A stretch of 5,129 nt of DNA, from the NCBI GenBank assembly GCA_022843505.1, contig JALHNN010000235.1, positions 1 to 5,129 of the forward strand, given 5' to 3'. This DNA comes from Sulfuritalea sp. Its GTDB lineage: Bacteria; Pseudomonadota; Gammaproteobacteria; Burkholderiales; Rhodocyclaceae. The notes under the pieces are model-generated. The model saw only the letters and a list, made by a program, of their open reading frames with translations, ran no database searches and was not told the origin of the DNA. Of the stretch, positions 1 to 4,895 are shown one piece after another; the first letter of the stretch is position 1; each line of letters begins with the position of its first letter. The position numbers and the translations under genes are program-made.

Positions 1-145
1 CGTTGACGCGGATCTGCAGCTTCATGACGTCGCCGCAGGCCGGCGCGCCGACCATGCCGGTGCCGACTGCGTCGTCGCCCTTGTCGAAGGAGCCGACGTT
101 GCGCGGGTTCTCGTAGTGGTCGATGACTTTTTCGCTGTATGCCAT
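1..145 (-). CDS. iscU: Fe-S cluster assembly scaffold IscU (N-terminal part, cut by window edge)
   Basis: IscU is the cytoplasmic scaffold on which IscS-derived sulfur and iron are assembled into a [2Fe-2S] cluster before transfer to target proteins. Only the first 48 codons are present; the gene continues past base 1. The translation begins MAYSEKVIDHYENPRNVGSF and includes the cluster-ligand motif GAPACGD, with Cys37 and Asp39 at the same numbers as in E. coli IscU; Asp39 is the residue known to control cluster release. The ATG at 143-145 is preceded by GGAG (complement of 153-156) with 7-nt spacing. The gene lies 38 bp downstream of iscS on the same strand, so it is almost certainly on the iscR transcript. 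Family identity is certain at this length; the rest of the protein, including the other two cysteine ligands, cannot be seen. Confidence 0.97.
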   Translation of the reverse strand, partial: MAYSEKVIDHYENPRNVGSFDKGDDAVGTGMVGAPACGDVMKLQIRVN

Positions 146-183
146 GATGTTTCTCCAGCCTGTTGGTTCAATTGCAGGTCAAT

Positions 184-1407
184 CTAGTGAGCGGCCCACT
201 GCACGGTACTGAGGTCGATGCCGTCCTGGTGCATCTCCCACAGCGGCGAGAGTTCCCGCAGCTTGGCGATCTTGCGCTTGAGGAGGTCGATGGTGAAATC
301 GATTTCCTCTTCGGTGGTGTACTTTCCCAGCGTGAAGCGGATCGAGCTGTGCGCCAGTTCGTCGGAGCGGCCCAGCGCGCGCAGCACGTAGGACGGCTCC
401 AGGCTGGCCGAGGTACAGGCCGAGCCGGAGGACACCGCGATGTCCTTGATCGCCATGATCAGCGACTCGCCCTCGACGAAGTTGAAGCTGACGTTGAGGT
501 TGTGCGGCACGCGCTGCTCGATGTCGCCGTTGATGTAGGTTTCCTCGATGTCCATCAGGCCCCTCAGCAGCTTGTCGCGCAACATGCGGATGCGCTCGTT
601 CTCGGTGGCCATCTCCTCGCGGGCCAGGCGGAAGCATTCGCCCATGCCGACGATCTGGTGCGTCGCCAGGGTGCCGGAACGCATGCCGCGCTCGTGGCCG
701 CCGCCGTGCATCTGCGCTTCGAGGCGGATGCGCGGCTTGCGCCGGACATACAGCGCGCCGATGCCCTTGGGTCCGTAGGTCTTGTGGGCGCAGAAGGACA
801 TCAGGTCGACCTTCAGTTGCGAGAGGTCGATCGGCATCTTTCCGGTGGCCTGTGCCGCATCGACGTGGAAGATCACGCCCTTCTCGCGGCAGATCTCGCC
901 GATCTCGGCGATCGGCTGGATCACGCCGATCTCGTTGTTCACCGCCATCACCGAGGCGACGACGGTGTCGGGGCGCAGCGCGGCCTTGAACTGCTCGACG
1001 GTGATCAGGCCGTTTTCCTGCGGCGTCAGGTAGGTCGCCTCGAAACCCTGGCGCTCCAGTTCCTTGACGGTGTCGAGCACGGCCTTGTGCTCGGTGGACA
1101 CGGTGACGATGTGCTTGCCCTTGGTCCCGGCGTAGAAGTGCGCCGCCCCCTTGATGGCGAGGTTGTTCGATTCCGTGGCACCCGAAGTCCAGACGATTTC
1201 CTTGGAATCCGCGCCGACCAGCGCCGCCACCTGCTCGCGCGCATCCTCGACGGCCTTCTCCGCCTCCCAGCCATAGGAATGGGAGCGCGAGGCCGGGTTG
1301 CCGAAATGCTCGGTCAGCCAGGGAATCATCTTCGCCGCCACGCGTGGGTCCACCGGCGTCGTGGCCGAGTAGTCGAGATACACCGGCAGTTTCATGCCTG
1401 AATCCAT
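184..1407 (-). CDS. iscS: Cysteine desulfurase IscS
   Basis: PLP enzyme that converts L-cysteine to alanine and holds the sulfur as a persulfide, which it passes to IscU and other acceptors. At 407 aa it is near the E. coli length (404). Visible landmarks are His107 (TEHK), which stacks on PLP; Asp183 (HVDAAQ); the Schiff-base Lys209 (AHKTYGPKG); and the persulfide Cys331 in the mobile loop SSGSACTSASLEPS. The C-terminal tail ending WAAH matches the IscS-specific tail that contacts IscU and ferredoxin. The ATG at 1407 is chosen because GGAG (complement of 1417-1420) sits 9 nt upstream. A second ATG at 1395 gives the classical MKLPVYLDYSATTP start and is a real alternative, but has a weaker ribosome site. 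The gap to the preceding desulfurase is 16 bp. One oddity is Cys206 three residues before the PLP lysine, where E. coli has Ser-Gly-His-Lys. Confidence 0.97.
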   Translation of the reverse strand: MDSGMKLPVYLDYSATTPVDPRVAAKMIPWLTEHFGNPASRSHSYGWEAEKAVEDAREQVAALVGADSKEIVWTSGATESNNLAIKGAAHFYAGTKGKHIVTVSTEHKAVLDTVKELERQGFEATYLTPQENGLITVEQFKAALRPDTVVASVMAVNNEIGVIQPIAEIGEICREKGVIFHVDAAQATGKMPIDLSQLKVDLMSFCAHKTYGPKGIGALYVRRKPRIRLEAQMHGGGHERGMRSGTLATHQIVGMGECFRLAREEMATENERIRMLRDKLLRGLMDIEETYINGDIEQRVPHNLNVSFNFVEGESLIMAIKDIAVSSGSACTSASLEPSYVLRALGRSDELAHSSIRFTLGKYTTEEEIDFTIDLLKRKIAKLRELSPLWEMHQDGIDLSTVQWAAH

Positions 1408-1423
1408 CTAGGTTTTCTCCAGT

Positions 1424-2581
1424 TCAGCTGACAAGGGCCGTCAGGCCCCTGAGTTGCAAGATTGTAGTATTCAAGATACCCAGGAAATCGCGCACCTGGG
1501 CAACAGTGCTGTCCGCTCCGAGGCTCACGCGCACGGCGCCGCGGGCGAGTTGCGGCGCCACGCCCATCGCCAGCAGCACATGCGAAGGCTCGGGATTGGC
1601 GCTCGAGCAGGCAGCCCCTGCCGCCACGGCAAAGCCTGCTCGGTCGAGCCGGCCGACCAGGGTTTCGCCGTCGATGCGCGGAAATGCAAAGTAGCTGGTA
1701 TTGGGCAGGCGCTCGGCGGCGGCGGCAAAAATCGTCGCTCCCTGTGCCACCAGGCCGGCTTCGAGTTCGGCGCGCAAGGCCACCATTTCCCGCCGCTGCA
1801 GATCCAGCCGCGATGCCGCCAGTTCGGCCGCCAGACCGAAACCGACGATGGCGGCGACGTTCTCGGTGCCCGAACGCAAACCCCGCTCATGTCCACCGCC
1901 GGCGATCAGGGGCTGCAGTTCGACGCGCTTGTCCACCACCAGGGCACCGGCGCCCTTGGGACCGCCGATCTTGTGTGCCGAAAGCGTCATGGCATGCACG
2001 CCGGCGGCATTCAGGGCGCGAAAATCGAGCGCCAGGCGGCCGCAGGCCTGCACCGCATCGGTATGGAACCAGGCCCGCGTCGGCGCCGCCTGCGCCGCCA
2101 GCGCGGCAATGTCCTGCACGGCCCCGGTTTCGTTGTTGGCCAGCATCACCGACACCATGGCCGGCCTGTCGGCCAGCGCGTCCTGAAAGTCGGCGCCGGA
2201 GACACGGCAATTTTCATCGACACCGATCTCGCGCAGCCGCCAGCCATTGCGTCGCAATTGCTTCGCCGGTTCGCGCACGCAGGGATGTTCGATCGCCGAG
2301 ATCGCCACGCTGCCGGGCGACAGGCAGGCTGCGGCACCCTTGATGAACAGGTTGTTGGCCTCGGATCCGCCGCTGGTGAATACCACTTCGGTCGGATGCG
2401 CGCCCACAGCATGGGCCACGCGCTGGCGTGCCTCGTCTATCGCGCGCCGCGCCTCCCGCCCGTACTCGTGGCGGCTGGAGGCATTGCCGAACCTGGACTC
2501 CAGGTAAGGCAGCATGGCCTCCCGCACGCGCGCATCGGGGGGCGTGGTGGCGTTGTGGTCGAAATAGACGGGGGCGAACAT
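1424..2581 (-). CDS. Second cysteine desulfurase, NifS/IscS-like paralogue
   Basis: A 385-aa class V aminotransferase-fold PLP enzyme predicted to release sulfur from cysteine. It has every key landmark: FDHNATTP near the N-terminus (7-14), FTSGGSEANN (68-77), His99 (IEHP), NNETG (149-153), Asp175 (HTDAVQ), the Schiff-base Lys204 (SAHKIGGPKG), GGGHERGLRSGT (228-239) and the persulfide Cys325 in AGAACSSANPEPSHVLLAMG. The loop reads ACSSxxPEPSHVLLAMG like NifS, and the C-terminus stops without the WEM...WAHH-type tail of IscS. It therefore looks like a paralogue of a different subfamily rather than a recent duplicate of iscS. The ATG at 2579-2581 is chosen because the family motif follows at once and GGAG (complement of 2587-2590) lies 5 nt upstream; the open frame further upstream overlaps iscR and is not coding. 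It starts 17 bp after iscR and ends 16 bp before iscS. Its sulfur acceptor is unknown. Confidence 0.93.
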   Translation of the reverse strand: MFAPVYFDHNATTPPDARVREAMLPYLESRFGNASSRHEYGREARRAIDEARQRVAHAVGAHPTEVVFTSGGSEANNLFIKGAAACLSPGSVAISAIEHPCVREPAKQLRRNGWRLREIGVDENCRVSGADFQDALADRPAMVSVMLANNETGAVQDIAALAAQAAPTRAWFHTDAVQACGRLALDFRALNAAGVHAMTLSAHKIGGPKGAGALVVDKRVELQPLIAGGGHERGLRSGTENVAAIVGFGLAAELAASRLDLQRREMVALRAELEAGLVAQGATIFAAAAERLPNTSYFAFPRIDGETLVGRLDRAGFAVAAGAACSSANPEPSHVLLAMGVAPQLARGAVRVSLGADSTVAQVRDFLGILNTTILQLRGLTALVS

Positions 2582-2598
2582 CGACACTCCGCAGCAGA

Positions 2599-3090
2599 TC
2601 AGGCGGCGGCAAGCTGCTCGACCGGGCGCCGAACGCGGCGCAAGGGACGCTCGTCGTGGATCACGGCAGCCTGCCCGGTACGCTCGCGTTGCTGGGCGAC
2701 GAGGTCGGCCAGCGTCACGGAACTCAGGTACTCGAACATCTTTTCGTTGAGGCTGGTCCACAATTCGTGCGTCATGCAGGGGCGCAGGTCTTCGGCGCAG
2801 TTGCCCTTGCCGCCGCAGTTGGTGGCGTCGAGGGTTTCATCCACGGCGTGGATGATCTCGGCGACGGAAACGCCCTCCAGCGGCTTGGCCAGGCAGTAGC
2901 CGCCGCCGGGGCCGCGGACGCTGGAGACCAGCTGGCGGCGGCGCAGCTTGCCGAACAGCTGCTCAAGGTAGGACAGGGAAATCTTCTGCCTTTCGCTGAT
3001 GCCCGCCAGGGTCACCGGACCCGCGTGCTGGCGCAGGGCGAGGTCGATCATCGCGGTTACGGCAAAACGTCCTTTGGTCGTCAGTCTCAT
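2599..3090 (-). CDS. iscR: Rrf2-family [2Fe-2S] transcriptional regulator IscR
   Basis: IscR is the cluster-sensing regulator of the Isc operon. In enterobacteria the [2Fe-2S] form represses iscR itself at type 1 sites, and apo-IscR acts at type 2 sites. The protein is 163 aa (E. coli 162). It starts MRLTTKGRFAVTAMIDLAL, followed by the winged-helix recognition region ISLSYLEQLFGKLR (37-50), which includes Glu43, the residue known to govern site discrimination. The wing RGPGGGY (59-65) follows. The cluster ligands are Cys92, Cys98, Cys105 and His108, then HELWTSLN. The ATG at 3088-3090 has GGAG (complement of 3098-3101) 7 nt upstream. A longer in-frame start at 3159 would run through the operator and is rejected. 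Spacing from the second to the third cysteine is six residues rather than the five of E. coli. It is the first gene of the operon, behind the promoter and twin operators at 3139-3192. Confidence 0.96.
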   Translation of the reverse strand: MRLTTKGRFAVTAMIDLALRQHAGPVTLAGISERQKISLSYLEQLFGKLRRRQLVSSVRGPGGGYCLAKPLEGVSVAEIIHAVDETLDATNCGGKGNCAEDLRPCMTHELWTSLNEKMFEYLSSVTLADLVAQQRERTGQAAVIHDERPLRRVRRPVEQLAAA

Positions 3091-3097
3091 GTCTACT

Positions 3098-3101
3098 CTC
3101 C
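3098..3101 (-). promoter_or_regulatory. iscR ribosome binding site
   Basis: GGAG on the - strand, 7 nt before the ATG at 3090. It settles the iscR start against the upstream in-frame ATG codons near 3159. The same GGAG motif precedes the second desulfurase, iscS and iscU, a uniform signal across the operon. Confidence 0.8.
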
Positions 3102-3138
3102 GTAGGGTTATGCACTCGGGAAACGCATCGGGCAACCA

Positions 3139-3163
3139 ATACCCGAGCATTTCCATCAACTAT
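3139..3163 (-). promoter_or_regulatory. Putative IscR type 1 operator, promoter-proximal copy
   Basis: Read on the - strand, this 25-bp element begins ATAGTTGA and ends CTCGGGTAT, giving the two inverted half-sites ATA-G-TT-GA and ATA-C-CC-GA. By eye it matches 21 of 25 positions of the E. coli type 1 consensus as I remember it (ATASYYGACT, RWWWY, AGTCRRSTAT). It overlaps the TATAGT -10 element and the predicted transcription start, so bound IscR would block RNA polymerase, which fits autorepression by [2Fe-2S]-IscR. Binding is inferred and no affinity can be judged from sequence. Confidence 0.75.
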
Positions 3164-3188
3164 ATTGGGACTTGAGCATTTTAGTCAA
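3159..3188 (-). promoter_or_regulatory. Promoter of the iscR operon (sigma-70 type)
   Basis: The -35 hexamer is TTGACT (complement of 3183-3188) and the -10 hexamer is TATAGT (complement of 3159-3164), separated by 18 bp; each matches the sigma-70 consensus at 5 of 6 positions. Transcription should start near 3152, giving a leader of about 62 nt before the iscR ATG. It sits under the two operator copies, as expected for an IscR-repressed promoter. A weaker alternative pair is TTGCCC (3130-3135) with CATAAC (3107-3112), 17 bp apart. That pair would leave only about 10 nt of leader and is less likely. Confidence 0.75.
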
Positions 3189-3192
3189 CTAT
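3168..3192 (-). promoter_or_regulatory. Putative IscR type 1 operator, promoter-distal copy
   Basis: On the - strand the first 15 bases, ATAGTTGACTAAAAT, match the type 1 left half and spacer perfectly. The other half (GCTCAAGTCC) is degenerate, giving 21 of 25 overall by eye. It covers the -35 hexamer TTGACT. It is a near copy of the element at 3139-3163 (18 of 25 bases identical, period 29 bp, 4 bp between them). It also contains the last three cysE codons and the cysE stop codon, so the DNA is under both coding and regulatory constraint. E. coli iscR likewise has two adjacent type 1 sites. Confidence 0.72.
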
Positions 3193-3933
3193 TTTCGAGA
3201 TCAATTTTGGATCGAAATTGTCGGCCGTGGCCACATCGTCCTCGAGTTTTACCCCGCACCGCTCCATGGTCTTCAGCAAGGCTTCGATCCTGCGGTCGGT
3301 TTCCACCGCATGGTCGAGCAGGCCGTGGATCGCATGGGATACCGGGTCATCCTCCGCCCGGGTCACGGCATAGGCCGAAAAACCCATCTGGCCGGCCTTG
3401 ACCTCGCGATCGATTTCGCTGCGGTCCTCGATGATGCGCGCGGGGATGCCGACCGCCGTGGCACCCGGCGGCACGTCGCGCACCACCACCGCATTCGATC
3501 CCACCTTGGCCCCGGCACCGAGCGTGATCGGTCCCAGCACCTTGGCGCCGGCGCCGATCACCACGCCGCGTTCCAGCGTCGGATGGCGCTTGCCCTTGTT
3601 CCACGAGGTACCGCCCAGCGTGACCCCGTGATACAGCGTGCAATCGTCCTCGATCAGCGCCGTCTCGCCGATGACCACCCCCATCCCATGGTCGATGAAC
3701 ACGCGGCGCCCGATCGTCGCACCGGGATGGATCTCGATGCCGGTGATCCAGCGCGTGAAATGCGACAGGACCCGCGCCATCCAGCGCAAGCGCGCCGACC
3801 ACAACCAGTGCGAAACCCTGTGCAAAGTAAGGGCATGAAAACCGGGATAGCAGGTAAGCACCTCCCAGGTCGAACGGGCGGCCGGATCGCGTTCGAAAAC
3901 GCAGGCGATATCTTCACGCAGATGAGCGAACAT
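3181..3933 (-). CDS. cysE: Serine O-acetyltransferase, short type
   Basis: Transfers acetyl from acetyl-CoA to L-serine to give O-acetylserine, the precursor that O-acetylserine sulfhydrylase turns into cysteine. The protein is 250 aa, shorter than E. coli CysE (273), with a reduced N-terminal helical domain (about 1-62) followed by a left-handed beta-helix of hexapeptide repeats (about 65-166). Catalytic His82 (IDHGMG) and His117 (KRHP) are present; the partner position 15 residues before His82 is Glu67, where E. coli has Asp143. The segment GIEIHPGATIGRRVFIDHG is typical of the short SrpH/NifP/Bacillus class. The C-terminus ends KIVD and lacks the terminal isoleucine that E. coli CysE inserts into CysK. 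The start is fixed by the family N-terminus MFAHLREDIACVFERDPA, although no clear Shine-Dalgarno precedes it. Its position directly before iscR suggests cysteine supply for cluster assembly. Its last codons overlap the iscR promoter. Confidence 0.95.
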   Translation of the reverse strand: MFAHLREDIACVFERDPAARSTWEVLTCYPGFHALTLHRVSHWLWSARLRWMARVLSHFTRWITGIEIHPGATIGRRVFIDHGMGVVIGETALIEDDCTLYHGVTLGGTSWNKGKRHPTLERGVVIGAGAKVLGPITLGAGAKVGSNAVVVRDVPPGATAVGIPARIIEDRSEIDREVKAGQMGFSAYAVTRAEDDPVSHAIHGLLDHAVETDRRIEALLKTMERCGVKLEDDVATADNFDPKLISKIVD

Positions 3934-3958
3934 GGATGAATCTATTAGTATTTTCTAA

Positions 3959-3987
3959 ATTGTAAAAAGCCTGAGCAGAAAGATCAA
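3959..3987 (-). promoter_or_regulatory. Likely cysE promoter (sigma-70 type)
   Basis: In the A+T-rich gap between trmJ and cysE, the - strand has TTGATC (complement of 3982-3987, 4 of 6) and TACAAT (complement of 3959-3964, 5 of 6), separated by exactly 17 bp. Transcription would start near 3952, leaving a leader of about 18 nt. It would let cysE be expressed apart from trmJ, and read-through could also feed the isc operon. No IscR-like box was found here. Confidence 0.6.
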
Positions 3988-3990
3988 GTT

Positions 3991-4800
3991 TTATTCCCCG
4001 TCCTTCTGCCCGGCCTGGCCCGACTCATACTCCGCCCGTCGCACCGGGGCCCCAGGCAATGGATGCTCCAGTGCCGCCAGCATGCCGCGCAGGATGTTGA
4101 TTTCCTCCTTCTCCGGCACGGCGCGGGCCAGCAGGCGGCGCATGCGCGGAATCAGGCGTTTCGGGCTCGCCGGGTCGAGGAAACCGCTACCGATCGCCGC
4201 CCGCTCGATATGGGCCACCAGGCCTTCGACTTCCTCATGGCTGGCGACCTGCCCGGCGCCGCTGATCTGCGGCGGTGGACCCTGATCAATGGCCGCGAGC
4301 CGCAGCTCGTAGCACACCACCTGCACCGCAGCGGCGAGGTTGAGCGAACTGAACTCGGGCGCCACGGGTATCGTTGCCCAGCGCCGGCACAGGCCCAGCT
4401 CCTCATTCGAGAGCCCCGAGGTTTCGTTGCCGAATACCAGCGCCACCTCGCCGTCGGCCGCGGCGCGTACTGCTTCCGCCGCGGCATCGCGCGCCCACAG
4501 CGCCGGCGTCGCCAGCTCGCGCCGGCGTGCCGTCAGCGCCACCGCCAGCAGCGTGCCCTGCAATGCTGCCGACATGCTGCCGACCACCTCGGCCCCCACC
4601 AGCAGGTCGGTGGCGCCGGCGGCCATGGCGTCGGCCTGGACATGGGGAAACTCCCGCGGATTGACCAGCACCAGGCGCGACAGGCCCATGGTCTTCATCG
4701 CCCGCGCCGCGGCGCCGATATTGCCCGGATGGCTGGGATGCGAGAGCACCACGCGGATGCGCTCGAGGACGTTGCTGGCTGGGCGCGGCACAGTGGTCAT
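3991..4800 (-). CDS. trmJ: tRNA (cytidine/uridine-32 2'-O)-methyltransferase TrmJ
   Basis: SPOUT-class enzyme that uses S-adenosylmethionine to methylate the ribose 2'-OH of residue 32 in the anticodon loop of several tRNAs. It is 269 aa. Motif 1 is SHPSHPGNIGAAARAMKTMG (20-39), with Asn27 and Arg33 aligning with the conserved residues of E. coli TrmJ. Motif 2 is LVFGNETSGLSNEE (121-134). Motif 3 is IPVAPEFSSLNLAAAVQVVCYEL (144-166), part of the deep trefoil knot. The C-terminal extension holds the family segment PEKEEINILRGMLAALE (229-245), which separates TrmJ from TrmL and other SPOUT relatives. The ATG at 4800 has only a weak GGGA upstream. It diverges from suhB, and trmJ next to iscR is also the order in enterobacteria, so this is ancestral synteny rather than a functional link that can be read here. 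Confidence 0.94.
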   Translation of the reverse strand: MTTVPRPASNVLERIRVVLSHPSHPGNIGAAARAMKTMGLSRLVLVNPREFPHVQADAMAAGATDLLVGAEVVGSMSAALQGTLLAVALTARRRELATPALWARDAAAEAVRAAADGEVALVFGNETSGLSNEELGLCRRWATIPVAPEFSSLNLAAAVQVVCYELRLAAIDQGPPPQISGAGQVASHEEVEGLVAHIERAAIGSGFLDPASPKRLIPRMRRLLARAVPEKEEINILRGMLAALEHPLPGAPVRRAEYESGQAGQKDGE

Positions 4801-4841
4801 GGTATGTCCCGGAAGCGCTGGGCCGGGAAGGTATCCCGGGA

Positions 4842-4847
4842 TAGAAT
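4842..4847 (+). promoter_or_regulatory. Possible -10 element of suhB
   Basis: TAGAAT on the + strand matches TATAAT at 5 of 6 positions and lies 48 bp before the suhB ATG, followed by a G+C-rich stretch. No convincing -35 hexamer lies 16-18 bp upstream, so this is only a candidate. No comparable promoter for trmJ is evident on the - strand in the shared 95-bp gap. Confidence 0.35.
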
Positions 4848-4895
4848 TGCGGGCTCGCTCACCCCGTGTGGCCTACAGTCCGACCCGCCCGAATC

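Noticed and set aside
163..1401. A 412-codon open frame on the + strand opposite iscS
   Set aside because: It is the mirror of a G+C-rich gene. The opposite strand encodes a complete IscS with all catalytic residues, and the + frame product resembles no known family and is Arg/His/Gly/Asp-rich, as shadow frames are.
2582..2761. Upstream in-frame extension of the second desulfurase to an ATG at 2761
   Set aside because: The extra 60 residues lie inside iscR in another frame and have no family match. The ATG at 2581 follows a GGAG and begins at the family N-terminus.
1454..2899. A 481-codon open frame on the + strand spanning the second desulfurase and part of iscR
   Set aside because: It crosses two well-supported genes on the other strand and has no recognisable domain; it is a G+C-driven shadow.
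3107..3135. Alternative iscR promoter TTGCCC-17 bp-CATAAC
   Set aside because: Each hexamer matches only 4 of 6, and transcription would begin within or beside the ribosome site; the upstream TTGACT/TATAGT pair is much stronger.
3091..3159. Upstream in-frame start for iscR at 3159
   Set aside because: It would add 23 residues absent from IscR proteins and start inside the promoter and operator; the ATG at 3090 has the ribosome site.
3091..3180. A rho-independent terminator between cysE and iscR or between trmJ and cysE
   Set aside because: No G+C-rich stem followed by a T-run is present in either gap; the hairpins in the iscR leader have no U-tract after them.
3943..3958. Possible IscR box or palindrome (TTAG...CTAA) near the cysE start
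   Set aside because: Only a 4-bp stem, and neither half matches the ATASYYGA half-site; treated as chance in A+T-rich DNA.
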